Origin: Rhodospirillaceae bacterium
GTDB lineage: Bacteria > Pseudomonadota > Alphaproteobacteria > Bin65
NCBI GenBank assembly: GCA_028819475.1
Contig: JAPPLJ010000026.1
Location: 55,453-119,452, forward strand
DNA length: 64,000 nt
Direction: 5' to 3'
A program made the translations under genes and the position numbers. The notes beneath the pieces are model-generated. The model made no database searches. It worked only from the letters and a program-made list of their open reading frames with translations, and was not told the origin of the DNA. How positions within the stretch are numbered: position 1 is the stretch's first letter; the number at the start of each line of letters is the position of its first letter. This document shows positions 18,688-28,238 of the stretch, piece by piece.

Positions 18688-20217
18688 TTACGCGAAGGTC
18701 TTGACGAAATCGTCAAGGAAGGCCTTGAGCTTCGCCTCGGTCTCGTCGCTGACCACGCCTTCCTCGCGGACCGTCGCCAGGATATCGGCGCCCTTGTCGC
18801 GAATCGCGGCGAGATACTGGGCCTCGAAGCGGGTCACGTCCCGCATCGCGATCGTGTCGAGATAGCCGTTCACGCCGGCGAAGATCGACACGACCTGCTC
18901 ATCCATCGAAAGCGGCGCATACTGGTCCTGCTTCAGCAGCTCGGTGAGGCGCGCGCCGCGCGCGAGCTGGCGCTGGGTGGCGGCGTCGAGATCGGAGGCG
19001 AACTGGGAGAAGGCCTCCAGCTCGCGATACTGGGCCAGTTCCAGCTTGATCGATCCGGCGACCTGGCGCATCGCCTTGACCTGGGCGGCCGAGCCGACGC
19101 GCGACACCGACAGGCCGACATTGATGGCCGGGCGGATGCCCTTGTAGAACAGGTTGGTCTCCAGGAAGATCTGGCCGTCGGTGATCGAGATCACGTTGGT
19201 CGGGATGTAGGCCGAGACGTCGTTCGCCTGGGTCTCGATGATCGGCAGGGCGGTCAGCGAGCCGGCGCCGTGCTCCTCGTTCATCTTCGCCGCCCGTTCG
19301 AGCAGGCGTGAGTGCAGGTAGAACACGTCGCCGGGGTAGGCCTCGCGTCCCGGCGGGCGGCGCAGCAGCAGCGACATCTGGCGATAGGAGACCGCCTGCT
19401 TCGACAGGTCGTCGTAGACGATCACCGCGTGCATGCCGTTGTCGCGGAAATATTCGCCCATCGTGCAGCCGGTATAGGGCGCCAGGAACTGCAGCGGCGC
19501 CGGGTCGGACGCGGTGGCGGCGACGACGATGGAATAGTCCATCGCGCCGTTCTCCTCGAGCGTCTTGACGATCTGCGCGACTGTGGAGCGCTTTTGTCCG
19601 ACGGCAACGTAGATGCAGTGCAGCTTGGTCGCCGGGTCCTCGTCGGCGTTGACGCCCTTCTGGTTGATGAAGGTGTCGATCGCCACCGCCGTCTTGCCCG
19701 TCTGCCGGTCGCCGATGATCAGTTCGCGCTGGCCGCGCCCGATCGGCACCAGGGCATCCAGCGCCTTCAGGCCGGTCTGCATCGGCTCGTGCACCGAACG
19801 GCGCGGGATGATGCCCGGCGCCTTGACCTCGACGCGCGCGCGCTCGGCTGCTTCGATCGGGCCCTTGCCGTCGACCGGGTTGCCCAGGCCGTCGACCACC
19901 CGGCCGAGCAGGCCGGTGCCGACCGGCACGTCGACGATGGCGCCGGTCCGCTTGACGGTATCGCCCTCGCGGATGTCCCGGTCGTCGCCGAAAATCACGA
20001 TGCCGACATTGTCGATCTCGAGGTTCAGCGCCATGCCCTTGATGCCGCCCGGGAACTCGACCATCTCGCCGGCCTGGACATTGTCCAGCCCGTAGACCCG
20101 GGCGATCCCGTCGCCGACCGACAGCACCTGGCCGACCTCGGCGACATCGGCTTCGGTATCGAAGTCGGCGATCTGCTGTTTCAGGATTGCGGAGATTTCT
20201 GCGGCCTGGATGTCCAT
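18688..20217 (-). CDS. atpA: F1F0 ATP synthase subunit alpha
   Basis: Nucleotide-binding regulatory subunit of F1, 509 residues, complete. The Walker A motif is [13 protein letters not shown]; the family signature region [17 protein letters not shown] is intact. It begins four bases after the atpH stop. Confidence 0.98.
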   Translation of the reverse strand: MDIQAAEISAILKQQIADFDTEADVAEVGQVLSVGDGIARVYGLDNVQAGEMVEFPGGIKGMALNLEIDNVGIVIFGDDRDIREGDTVKRTGAIVDVPVGTGLLGRVVDGLGNPVDGKGPIEAAERARVEVKAPGIIPRRSVHEPMQTGLKALDALVPIGRGQRELIIGDRQTGKTAVAIDTFINQKGVNADEDPATKLHCIYVAVGQKRSTVAQIVKTLEENGAMDYSIVVAATASDPAPLQFLAPYTGCTMGEYFRDNGMHAVIVYDDLSKQAVSYRQMSLLLRRPPGREAYPGDVFYLHSRLLERAAKMNEEHGAGSLTALPIIETQANDVSAYIPTNVISITDGQIFLETNLFYKGIRPAINVGLSVSRVGSAAQVKAMRQVAGSIKLELAQYRELEAFSQFASDLDAATQRQLARGARLTELLKQDQYAPLSMDEQVVSIFAGVNGYLDTIAMRDVTRFEAQYLAAIRDKGADILATVREEGVVSDETEAKLKAFLDDFVKTFA

Positions 20218-20221
20218 GCCC

Positions 20222-20779
20222 TCAGGCTCCCTTCATCGCAAGTTGCATGCGCTGCAGTTTGGTCCTGACCGAGGAATCGACCATCCGGGAGCCGACCCGG
20301 ACCACCAGCCCGCCGATCAGCGCCGGATCGACCGCCGTCTCGACCCGCACCTTCGACCCGACGGCTTTCCGCAGGGTCTCGGCGAGCCGGTCCAGCTGTG
20401 CGTCGCTCAGCGCCGCGGCGCTCGCCACATAGGCCGTTTCCTCGCCGCGCCGCCGCGCCAGCACGGCCAGAAAGGCGTCGATCATTGCGCCCATCGCGAA
20501 CAGGCGGCGGTTCTGGCCGACGACGCCGACGAAGCGGCGCGTCAGGTCGCCGACACCGGCCCTTTCGAGAACGGCCATCATCGCCGCGGTCTGGACCTGG
20601 CGGTCGATGAGCGGCGACCGGACCAGGCGGCGCAGGTCGTCGCTGTCCTCCAGCATGGATTTCAGCCCGCGCAGGTCATCGGCCACGGCGTCGAGCTGTT
20701 TCGCTTCGTCCGCCATGTCATAGAGCGCCGTTGCGTACCGCTCGGCGATGCCGCTGGTATCACTCGAATTTGACGCCAA
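20222..20779 (-). CDS. atpH: F1F0 ATP synthase subunit delta
   Basis: Peripheral-stalk subunit joining F1 to F0, 185 residues. Conserved parts are [14 protein letters not shown] at the N-terminus and the C-terminal [22 protein letters not shown]. The frame opens with TTG at 20779; no in-frame ATG precedes the conserved region. It is the first gene of the five-gene F1 operon. F0 genes are absent nearby, the usual split arrangement in alphaproteobacteria. Confidence 0.95.
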   Translation of the reverse strand: MASNSSDTSGIAERYATALYDMADEAKQLDAVADDLRGLKSMLEDSDDLRRLVRSPLIDRQVQTAAMMAVLERAGVGDLTRRFVGVVGQNRRLFAMGAMIDAFLAVLARRRGEETAYVASAAALSDAQLDRLAETLRKAVGSKVRVETAVDPALIGGLVVRVGSRMVDSSVRTKLQRMQLAMKGA

Positions 20780-20915
20780 AATCCGATGTCCCGCTCCACG
20801 GCATGCGGCGAACCCTCAGCGCCGGAGCGCGGCAGACTGCCGTGGAAATTGGTGATTTTTCCAGGAAATTCCGGGGCGAACGCATGCCCGGACCCCTGCC
20901 TGTCAGGCCGGATTT

Positions 20916-20944
20916 TGCTAACATAGTGGCTTCGGAATCGGCAA
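20916..20944 (-). promoter_or_regulatory. candidate promoter of the atp operon
   Basis: On the minus strand TTGCCG (20944-20939) is followed after 17 bases by TTAGCA (20921-20916). The -10 is a weak match, so the call is tentative. It lies about 140 bases upstream of atpH in the only gap between priA and atpH. Confidence 0.35.
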
Positions 20945-21019
20945 GAAACCGGCGCTGCGTAATGTGGCCGCAGCGATTTGCGGGCGGTTCCGGCGGGTAC
21001 GGCGCCCGGCCCGTTTTTC

Positions 21020-23206
21020 TCAGGAAAAGCTGTAGGGATCGATATCGACCTTGATCCGGACGCCGCCGGGCTGCGGGGTCCGCGACAGCCAGCGCCGGAT
21101 ATAGTCCTGGAGGTTGACGGTCCGCGCGGCCTTTACCAGCAGGCGGTGGCGGAAGTAGCCGCGCAGCAGGGCGAGAGGCGCCGGCGTCGGGCCGAGCACC
21201 GCCAGGCCGTCCTGCACCGGCGCGTACCGTCCGAGCGCTTGCGCCGCCTGCTGCACCGCTTCGGCGCGGCGGCCCGATACGATGATGGCGGCCAGCCGGC
21301 CGTAGGGCGGCATGCCGCAGCGTTCGCGCCCCGCCTTTTCCTCGGCGATGAAACCGTCCCGGTCGCCGGCCGCGATCGCCTGCAATACGGGATGTTCCGG
21401 CTGCCAGGATTGCAGGATCACCCGCCCGGGACGCTCCGCCCGCCCGGCCCGGCCGGCGACCTGGTTGAGCATCTGCCAGGTCCGCTCCGCGGCGCGCAGG
21501 TCGCCGCCGGCGAGGCCCAGGTCCGCATCGACCACCCCGACCAGGGTCAGCCGGGGAAAATGATGCCCCTTGGCGAGGATCTGCGTGCCGATCAGCAGGT
21601 CGACCGCACCGTCCCGGACGTCGTCCACCAGCGCTTCCGCAGCCGCCGGCCCGCGGATCGTGTCGCTGGTCGCCACCAGCACCCGGGCGCTCGGCAGCAG
21701 GCCGGCGACCTCTTCCGCCAGCCGCTCCACGCCCGGTCCGCACGGCACGAAGCTGTCTTCCGCGCCGCACTCCGGGCATTCGCGGGGCAGCGTCCGTGTG
21801 TGGCCGCAATGATGGCATTCCAGCCGGCCGGCGAGCCGGTGCTCGACCAGCCAGGCCGCGCATTGCGGGCACTCCAGGCGCAGGCCGCAGCCGCGGCACA
21901 GGGTGAGCGGCGCATAGCCCCGGCGGTTGAGATAGAGCAGGGCCTGCTCCCCCGCCGCCAGCGTTTCGGCGATCGTGTGGACCATGCGGCCGGCGAGCCA
22001 GCGTCCGCGCGGCGGTCCTTCCTCGCGCAGGTCGAGCAGTTCGACCGCCGGCATCGCGGCGCGGCCGTGGCGTTCCGGCAGGACCAGGCGCGCATAGCGC
22101 CCCCGTTCGACGTTGGCGACGGTCTCCAGCGCCGGCGTCGCCGAAGCGAGCACCACAGGAACCTCCTCGAGCGTCGCGCGGACGACCGCCATGTCCCTGG
22201 CGTGATAGACCACGCCGTCTTCCTGCTTGAAGCTCTGGTCGTGCTCCTCGTCGACGACGATCAGGCCCAACTCGGGCATCGGCAGCATGAGCGCGGAGCG
22301 CGCGCCGACCACGACCCGGGCCGTGCCGGTCGCCGCCGCCCGCCAGATCCGCCGCCGCTGGGCGCGGGTCAGGTCCGAATGCCAGGGCGCCGGCGCGGCG
22401 CCGAAGCGCTGCTCGAAACGGGCCAGCCACTGGGCGCTCAGGGCGATTTCGGGCAGCAGGACGATCGACTGCCGGCCTTGACGCAGCGCCTCGGCGATGG
22501 CTTCGAAATAGACTTCGGTCTTGCCTGATCCGGAGACTCCTTCGAGCACGAGGGTCGCATACCCCGCGCCGACCGCCCCGGCGAGCGCCTGCGCGGCGGC
22601 CCCTTGATCTGCGGACAGGGCGACTCCGGCGCGGTCCGGGTCCGGCGCCGGCCAGTCCGCGCGGACGGCGACCGGCGCCGCTTCGACCAGGCCGGCCTTC
22701 GCCATGCCCGTCAGCACGGCGGACGATACGCCCGCCGCAGCCCTGAGCCGCTCGGCCGCGACGGTGCCCGCGCCGGCAAGCGCGACCAGAACGCGCTGCC
22801 GCTGCGGCGTGATCCGCACACCGGGCGGGGCGGGAGCCGCCGCCGGGGCCGCAAGCCGGTAGCCGGTCTCCGGCGCCGGCGGATCGAGCGCCTCCGGCAC
22901 CGGGACGGACATGCGCAGCACCGATCCCGGCGCGGCGACGGCGTAGGCGGCGATCCAGTCGATGAACCGGCGGTGCGCGACCGACAACGGCGGCGCATCG
23001 TGGCGGGCGATCATTGCCTTGAGCCGGTCGTCCGGCACGGCGCCGTCGGCCGCGCCCCAGACCACGCCCGTCATCCGGCGCGGCCCGAGCGGCACCCGTA
23101 CGAAATCGCCGGGGGACACCGCCATATCCGCCGGTATCCGGTAGTCGTAGCCGCTGCCGACCGGCATCGGCAGCAGCACCTTCGCCCGGTCGCTCCTAGC
23201 CGGCAT
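21020..23206 (-). CDS. priA: primosomal replication restart helicase PriA
   Basis: Superfamily-2 3'-to-5' DNA helicase that reloads the replisome at abandoned forks, 728 residues. An N-terminal DNA-binding domain (residues 1-~110) precedes the helicase. The Walker A motif is GVSGSGKTE (residues 223-231) and the DEEH box is at 319-322. Eight cysteines of the paired zinc-binding region are visible, beginning [13 protein letters not shown] and ending PRECPECG. The start is ATG at 23206. The gene is on the same strand as the atp operon, upstream of it. Confidence 0.97.
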   Translation of the reverse strand: MPARSDRAKVLLPMPVGSGYDYRIPADMAVSPGDFVRVPLGPRRMTGVVWGAADGAVPDDRLKAMIARHDAPPLSVAHRRFIDWIAAYAVAAPGSVLRMSVPVPEALDPPAPETGYRLAAPAAAPAPPGVRITPQRQRVLVALAGAGTVAAERLRAAAGVSSAVLTGMAKAGLVEAAPVAVRADWPAPDPDRAGVALSADQGAAAQALAGAVGAGYATLVLEGVSGSGKTEVYFEAIAEALRQGRQSIVLLPEIALSAQWLARFEQRFGAAPAPWHSDLTRAQRRRIWRAAATGTARVVVGARSALMLPMPELGLIVVDEEHDQSFKQEDGVVYHARDMAVVRATLEEVPVVLASATPALETVANVERGRYARLVLPERHGRAAMPAVELLDLREEGPPRGRWLAGRMVHTIAETLAAGEQALLYLNRRGYAPLTLCRGCGLRLECPQCAAWLVEHRLAGRLECHHCGHTRTLPRECPECGAEDSFVPCGPGVERLAEEVAGLLPSARVLVATSDTIRGPAAAEALVDDVRDGAVDLLIGTQILAKGHHFPRLTLVGVVDADLGLAGGDLRAAERTWQMLNQVAGRAGRAERPGRVILQSWQPEHPVLQAIAAGDRDGFIAEEKAGRERCGMPPYGRLAAIIVSGRRAEAVQQAAQALGRYAPVQDGLAVLGPTPAPLALLRGYFRHRLLVKAARTVNLQDYIRRWLSRTPQPGGVRIKVDIDPYSFS

Positions 23207-23276
23207 TGTGCGTCAACGGTATCGGCCGACCGGAGGGAAAAATGCATTCCCGCACGCCGTCCGTCGCCAGCGGGCT

Positions 23277-23305
23277 GTAGGGGAGGGTTTGAAACCCTCC
23301 CCTAC
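23277..23305. repeat. perfect palindromic hairpin element
   Basis: Arms GTAGGGGAGGGTTT and AAACCCTCCCCTAC are exact complements around a single central G, in the 277-base gap between priA (minus) and the transaldolase gene (plus). There is no T-run on either side, so it looks more like a REP-type dispersed palindrome than a rho-independent terminator. No second copy was seen in this window. Confidence 0.6.
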
Positions 23306-23483
23306 GATGCCGGCGGCATGTCGGCGTTTCTACTTCTTTGGAGCAATTGGAACCGGCCATGTTGTCAGGTCTCCGGCTTGGCGCGCCGGTGTTGCTGGGC
23401 TATCATGAGACCGACGGATAACAGAGCCATTGGCCGGCGGCCAGTGCGTCGCCGGAAGGACACCGGAAGGACAGGACAACCCG

Positions 23484-24170
23484 ATGAAATTCTTCATCGA
23501 CACGGCCGATCTCAACGAGATCCGCGACCTGGCGGCGACCGGCCTGCTCGACGGGGTGACGACCAATCCGTCGCTGATCGCCAAGAGCGGCGGCGACTTC
23601 ATGGAAACCATCGGGGAGATCTGCCGCGTCGTGCCGGGCGACGTCAGCGCCGAGGTGACGGCGACCGACTATCACACCATGGTCCGGGAAGGTCAGAAGC
23701 TCGCCAGGGTGGCCGACAACGTCGTGATCAAGGTGCCGCTCACGATGGACGGCCTGAAGGCCTGCCGGACCTTCCGCAGCGAGAATATCAAGGTCAACGT
23801 CACCCTGTGCTTCTCGGCCGGCCAGGCGATCCTCGCGGCCAAGGCCGGCGCCACCTACGTTTCGCCCTTCGTCGGCCGGCTCGACGACATCTCGACCAAC
23901 GGGATGCAACTGATCGCGGATATCGTCGGGATCTACGACAACTATCCGGAGATCGAGACGGAAGTTCTGGTCGCCTCGATCCGCAACCCGATGCACCTGG
24001 TCGAGGCGGCGCGCATGGGCGCGCATGTGGCGACCCTGCCGCCTTCGGTATTGCGGCAGCTGTTCCAGCATCCGCTGACCGATAAGGGGCTGGCGGCCTT
24101 CCTCGCCGACTGGGAAAAGACCGGTCAGGCCATCCTGTCGGAGGATGCGCCGGCCGAGAAAGCCGGCTAG
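23484..24170 (+). CDS. fructose-6-phosphate aldolase / transaldolase (TalC/FSA family)
   Basis: Class-I aldolase of 228 residues, the short transaldolase type, for the non-oxidative pentose phosphate pathway or fructose-6-phosphate cleavage. The Schiff-base Lys is K83 in NVVIKVPLT. Family motifs [23 protein letters not shown] and [11 protein letters not shown] are present. The ATG at 23484 is chosen over an upstream in-frame start because MKFFIDTAD is the universal N-terminus. Transaldolase or FSA activity cannot be told apart from the sequence alone. Confidence 0.94.
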   Translation: MKFFIDTADLNEIRDLAATGLLDGVTTNPSLIAKSGGDFMETIGEICRVVPGDVSAEVTATDYHTMVREGQKLARVADNVVIKVPLTMDGLKACRTFRSENIKVNVTLCFSAGQAILAAKAGATYVSPFVGRLDDISTNGMQLIADIVGIYDNYPEIETEVLVASIRNPMHLVEAARMGAHVATLPPSVLRQLFQHPLTDKGLAAFLADWEKTGQAILSEDAPAEKAG

Positions 24171-24193
24171 GGCGGTAACCGGGGGCCGGGGCG

Positions 24194-24922
24194 GTGAGCA
24201 AGGCGGAAGTTTCCAGAGCACCGGCGCCAGCGGCCCTCTCGGCCGACCGGGTCGCGGACTGGCTGTGCCGCCATCCGGACTTCCTGACCGACCGGCCGGA
24301 ACTGGCCGCCATCCTGACCCCGCCTCCGGTGGCCGGCGCCGGCGAGAAGGACGGCCCGATCGATTTCGGCCGGTACCTGGTGCAGCGCCTGCAGCGCGAT
24401 CTGGCTGCGGCGCGCCGGGGAGAGGCGGCGGCGGTTGACGGCGCGCGCCGGCTGGTCCGGCAGCAGGCGCGGGTTCACGAAGCCTGCTTCGCGCTGATCG
24501 ACGCCCGCAACTTCGAACAGTTCGTCGAGGCGATCACCCACGACGTCGTCCGCACCCTGCGGATCGACGCGGTCGGCCTGTGCATCGAGGCCGGCGACGG
24601 GCAGCCGAACGGCCGAACGCGCAGCGGCGTCAACCTGCTGCCCTGCGGGGCGGTGAATGCGTTGCTGGGCGGCCCCGACATCGCCGAACGATGCCGCGAC
24701 ACCGTCCGGGCCGAGCGCCTGCTGTATGGCGGGGCAGCCTCGCTGGTGCGGTCCGACCTGCTGATCCGCCTGAGCATCGGCCGCGGCGCGCCGGCCGGCC
24801 TGCTTGCCCTGGGCAGCCGCGATCCGGACGCCTTCGTCGAGCGCAGCGGGCGTCAGCCCTATCTCTTCCTCGCCCGCGTTATCGAGAGCACGGCCCGCGC
24901 ATGGCTGGACCTGCCCGGCTAG
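24194..24922 (+). CDS. DUF484 family protein
   Basis: GAF-like DUF484 protein of 242 residues. The N-terminal motif DWLCRHPDFLTDRPELAAIL is the family signature. It is followed by a basic helix (YLVQRLQRDLAAARRG) and a GAF-type fold (FEQFVEAITHDVVRTLRIDAVGL). It overlaps xerC by 22 bases; the DUF484-xerC pair is conserved in many proteobacteria, suggesting a link to XerC or chromosome segregation, but no function is proven. Confidence 0.88.
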   Translation: MSKAEVSRAPAPAALSADRVADWLCRHPDFLTDRPELAAILTPPPVAGAGEKDGPIDFGRYLVQRLQRDLAAARRGEAAAVDGARRLVRQQARVHEACFALIDARNFEQFVEAITHDVVRTLRIDAVGLCIEAGDGQPNGRTRSGVNLLPCGAVNALLGGPDIAERCRDTVRAERLLYGGAASLVRSDLLIRLSIGRGAPAGLLALGSRDPDAFVERSGRQPYLFLARVIESTARAWLDLPG

Positions 24923-25893
24923 GAGCGGAGCCGCTTCCGTCCGGGACATCGGCTGGCGCCGGCGAGGAAATCGACGCTGCATTCGATCCCGCGGTCAGCC
25001 GCGATCTGAACGATTGGCTGGCCCGGCTGAGGCACGAAAAGCGGGCCTCCGAGCATACGGTGGCGGCCTACCGGCGCGACCTCACCGCCTTCCTGCTGTT
25101 TCTCGGCCATCATTTCGGCGCGCGGGCCGATCGCGTTACGCTCGAACGACTCGGCACAGCGGATTTCCGCTCCTGGCTCGCCTCGCGCTCCGACAAGGCG
25201 CGCCGCTCGACCGCGCGGGCGGTATCGGCCGTGCGCAGCTTTTACAATTTTCTGGATAAACAGGATATTCTGCACAATCCGACAGTAGCGGCGTTGCGTG
25301 CGCCGAAACTGCCCCACGCCGTGCCCAAGCCTCTGAGCGTGGCCGAGACCGGCGAACTGTTGGACATGGCCGGGACAGACAACACGGAGGCCTGGATCGC
25401 GGCGCGCGACGAGGCGGTGCTGACGCTGATCTACGGCTGCGGCCTGCGTATTGCCGAAGCCCTGGGCCTGAACCGCAGCGCCGCGCCCTTCGGCCCGACG
25501 CTGGTCGTCACCGGCAAGGGCAGCAAGCAGCGCGTGCTGCCGGTCCTGCCGGTCGTCGGCGAGGCGGTGGAACGCTATCTCGCGCTCTGCCCCCATCCGC
25601 TCACGCCGGACGGGCCGCTCTTTGTCGGCAAGAAGGGCGGACGTCTCAGCCCGCGGATGGTGCAACTGCTGGTCCGAAAACTCCGGCCGGCGCTCGGACT
25701 GCCCGAGACCGCGACGCCGCACGCGCTGCGCCATTCCTTCGCCACCCATCTGCTCGCCGGCGGCGGCGACCTGCGCGCCATCCAGGAACTGCTGGGCCAC
25801 GCCAGCCTGTCGACCACCCAGCGCTACACCGATGTCGACACCGCCCGCCTGCTCGACGTCTACGACGCCGCCCACCCGAAGGCGAAAAATTAG
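24901..25893 (+). CDS. xerC: tyrosine recombinase XerC
   Basis: Site-specific recombinase of 330 residues that resolves chromosome dimers at dif with XerD. The N-terminal core-binding domain (about 33-125) is followed by the catalytic domain with Arg183 (GCGLRIAEAL), Lys206 (VTGKGSKQR), His274-x-x-Arg277 (PHALRHSFATH), His300 (LLGHASL) and the nucleophile Tyr309. All six catalytic residues are present. The ATG at 24901 lies inside the end of DUF484. Confidence 0.95.
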   Translation: MAGPARLGAEPLPSGTSAGAGEEIDAAFDPAVSRDLNDWLARLRHEKRASEHTVAAYRRDLTAFLLFLGHHFGARADRVTLERLGTADFRSWLASRSDKARRSTARAVSAVRSFYNFLDKQDILHNPTVAALRAPKLPHAVPKPLSVAETGELLDMAGTDNTEAWIAARDEAVLTLIYGCGLRIAEALGLNRSAAPFGPTLVVTGKGSKQRVLPVLPVVGEAVERYLALCPHPLTPDGPLFVGKKGGRLSPRMVQLLVRKLRPALGLPETATPHALRHSFATHLLAGGGDLRAIQELLGHASLSTTQRYTDVDTARLLDVYDAAHPKAKN

Positions 25894-25914
25894 GGCGATT
25901 TGAGACCTGTTGCG

Positions 25915-26048
25915 CCCCTCGATACGGCGCTGACGCGCCTACTCGGGGTGAGGGATTGGTAAGTAATCTTCTTTACAGACATGCCCCTCGCCCTGAGTAG
26001 CCCCGGATTTTATCAGGGGCGTATCGAAGGGCGGGGCGTATCGAAGGG
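25915..26048. repeat. long imperfect palindromic repeat (REP/MITE-like)
   Basis: A 134-base inverted repeat between convergent xerC and the AhpD-like gene. The outer arms are CCCTCGATACG and CGTATCGAAGGG (the right arm occurs twice in tandem). The inner arms are CTACTCGGGGTGAGGG and CCCTCGCCCTGAGTAG. The arrangement (outer TCGA-ACG arms, inner CTCxGGxTGAxGG arms) parallels the two longer repeats at 54801 and 58951, so it is probably a diverged member of one superfamily. Confidence 0.65.
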
Positions 26049-27137
26049 TCAGGCCGCCACTTCCAGGGCGTCGAGGCCAAGTTCGTGGCGCAGTTCAGCG
26101 GTCGCGACCCGCTTGGCGTCCTCCAGCGGGATGCCGGTCGCATCGGCGGCGCGCGGGTAGGCGTTGAAGGCCGCGATGGTAGCCGCAGCGTCGACCATGG
26201 CGGCCTCGCCCATCGCCCCGGCTACGGCGGCGCGGGCCGCCGCGACCGCTGACGGATCGCGCCCTAGGATCGCTTCGACGAAGGCGTTCAGTTCGCCGCC
26301 GTATGGAATCGCGCCGTCGCCGCCGTCCGTGATGGCGGTGAGATCGTAGTCGTCGCCGGTTTCCGTGCCGCTCAACCTGAGCCGCGCCGCATGGCTGGTG
26401 GTTCAGTAGTAGCAGTCGAGCATCATCGAGGCGCGCGAGGCGAGAAATTCCATCTGTGCCCGATTGATCGACCGGTCCAGCCCGTCCAGCTCGCGGATGC
26501 GCGGGTCCTGCATGTAGAGCAGGTTCATGACCGACCAGAATTTGCGCGCTTCCCCGGGCAGCAGGGTGAGCGACCGGCGGATATAGAAGCCGGACTCGTT
26601 GCCGTAGAAATCAGCGAAATCGGCGCTGGCGTTTTCCGGGGCGATGGTGGCAACCCAGCCGGGGCCGTGGGTCGCGGTCGGATCGCGGCGGCGCGGCGGG
26701 GCGCCGACTTGCGCCGTCGGCAGGTCCGGCGCCGGCAGCCCGATGGCCAGGGCGAAGATATCGATCACCGTCGCGATGGTCGCCACGGTGACGAGCTCGA
26801 TATACTCGTCTTCCCCGATGCCGCGGCCCTGGACCTCGCGGCACCATTTTTCCGTCAGCCGCCCGGCGTCGGTGACGACCCGGTGGATGACGTCGACCCA
26901 CGGCTCGGGCAGATCCGTCGCCGCGTCGTGGTCGCCGTCTATGGCATAGGGCGATAGCGCCGCTTTGCGCGCCAGGCACACCGCGCAGTCCCACGCCGCC
27001 CGCGCCTCGCGCACCACGGCCACCCGTTCCGTGCCGGTCAGCCACGCGCCGGTTTCCCCGAGCTGCGCCCAGCCACGGTCGAGCGCGGCGGCGAGGTCGG
27101 CCCGGATCGGCAGGGGTGCGGCGGTGAAATGGCTCAT
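26049..27137 (-). CDS. AhpD-like (CMD family) protein with in-frame TGA, candidate selenoprotein
   Basis: Two open frames (26403-27137 and 26049-26375) lie in the same reading frame, separated by one TGA at 26405-26403. Read through, they give a 362-residue protein with two AhpD/carboxymuconolactone-decarboxylase-like halves. The N-terminal half has C51-A-V-C54. The C-terminal half reads C242-Y-Y-U245-T-T-S-H249, with E230 twelve residues before C242. That is exactly the E-x11-C-x2-C-x3-H proton-relay motif of AhpD, with the TGA at the second Cys. The sequence downstream of the TGA continues the fold without a frameshift. A SECIS-like hairpin follows at 26370-26382. Expected role: thiol/selenol peroxidase-type redox chemistry. 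Alternatives are a nonsense mutation or a sequencing error. The selA, selB, selC and selD genes are not in the window. Confidence 0.78.
26370..26382 (-). promoter_or_regulatory. candidate bacterial SECIS element
   Basis: In the mRNA, GCUCA-GGU-UGAGC forms a perfect 5-bp stem with a GGU apical loop. The loop guanines are 26-27 nt after the UGA, within the spacing used by bacterial SECIS elements. The CA-GGU-UG apex resembles the fdhF element of E. coli (GCAGGUCUGC). Lower-stem pairing is weak, so a structural model test is needed. Confidence 0.6.
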
Positions 27138-27183
27138 GGGCGAAAGCTACTGCGAGGGCCGGCGGCGATCAAGGCGGCCGCAT

Positions 27184-28062
27184 TCAGCTTTTTTCAGCCC
27201 CGCCCGTTTCGACAAATCCGGATACGGCAGATCGAAGTTCCGACGCAAATATCCTGCGAAATTCCTTGCGCTCCCAATCCGTCAAGTCTCTACCGAGACG
27301 ATTTCGCAGGCGCGCCAATGTCGGACGGTCGATTTCGGGTGGGATCAGGTCTCTGTTCGTGTCTAAATATCTGACGATACGCTCAACGTCTGGCGTTTCC
27401 AGCGATGCTATAGTGGATTTCGTTTCGACCGCCGCATCTGCTCCGAACCCGGTCGATTGGGCTAACCCGGCATCTCTTGCGCGCGACGGCAAGGAGTGGG
27501 CGCGAACGGGCTCATGTGTCGCCGCGTGTACCTCCATCCATTGGCTAACGGTGCGCTTATCCCACTCGTTGTGCGTATCGGACTCTTGTATCAGATCAGG
27601 GGATTGGGAGGCGCTCGCCGGCTTAATTCCAAGTAGATGAATCCTGACGCCGAAAGTCTGTGCGACCTGAACACCGATTCTAATGTCCTCATCGCCTGAA
27701 AGAATTAGGGCATCGCTGATTGCTCGATTCCGTGCCAACTCGATAAGGTCTGTAACGATCAGGGAATCCACACCCTTCTGTTGTCCCTGATTGTTCACCA
27801 TCCCGAGTCGGAGCTTGACGTCAGAGGCATAGGAAATTTCATTCTGTTCGGGTGTGGGGCGATTAGCGCGAGGTAGGCCGTCATACCAATAGATCCTTAG
27901 CAGACGCGTTCCTGGAGCTGCCTGTTCCGCTTCTTCGGCCAGCCGCTTCAAGGCGTCCTTAACGGATAGCCTAATCGTTTCCCGCCGCTGTCTCTGACCG
28001 GTAAGCAGGGCTGACCCTTGGGCATAGAGATAGCCTGCGTCCACAAAAATAGCGATTTGCAC
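27184..28062 (-). CDS. NYN-domain (PIN-like) putative ribonuclease
   Basis: A 292-residue protein whose first ~150 residues form a NYN/LabA-type PIN-like nuclease domain. Counting from the TTG at 28080, the acidic residues are D14 (IFVDAGYLY), D105 and D111 (KGVDSLIVTDLIE) and D130/D132 (LILSGDEDI). The C-terminal ~140 residues are a separate helical part with no recognised domain, possibly for RNA or protein binding. GTG at 28062 is favoured over TTG at 28080 because AAGGA precedes it at a good distance. The gene is clearly lower in GC than its neighbours, suggesting recent transfer. The target is unknown. Confidence 0.82.
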   Translation of the reverse strand: MQIAIFVDAGYLYAQGSALLTGQRQRRETIRLSVKDALKRLAEEAEQAAPGTRLLRIYWYDGLPRANRPTPEQNEISYASDVKLRLGMVNNQGQQKGVDSLIVTDLIELARNRAISDALILSGDEDIRIGVQVAQTFGVRIHLLGIKPASASQSPDLIQESDTHNEWDKRTVSQWMEVHAATHEPVRAHSLPSRARDAGLAQSTGFGADAAVETKSTIASLETPDVERIVRYLDTNRDLIPPEIDRPTLARLRNRLGRDLTDWERKEFRRIFASELRSAVSGFVETGGAEKS

Positions 28063-28088
28063 CGATCCGTCCTTCCCCAAAATGTAAT

Positions 28089-28108
28089 GGGGCGCCCGAA
28101 GGCGCCCC
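28089..28108 (-). terminator. GC-rich hairpin between the acyl-CoA synthetase and NYN genes
   Basis: Perfect 8-bp stem GGGGCGCC/GGCGCCCC with a CGAA tetraloop, followed on the minus strand by ATTACATTTT. It could end the thiolase/CoA-synthetase transcript arriving from 28239. The short T-run keeps the call tentative. Confidence 0.4.
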
Positions 28109-28238
28109 TAAATAGGTGGCGGACAGCGTTCGATACCTGCCATCCGACTGTAAACATATATTGCACAAGCAACCGATGGTCAATAACGGCGGGCAAGCGC
28201 ACCAAGCGGCTGCTACGCGACCAAGGGGCGCTTTTCTA

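Noticed and set aside
26049..26375. Independent 108-residue gene after the TGA
   Set aside because: Same frame as the upstream ORF, no ribosome site, and the AhpD active site is split exactly at the TGA; better read as one gene.
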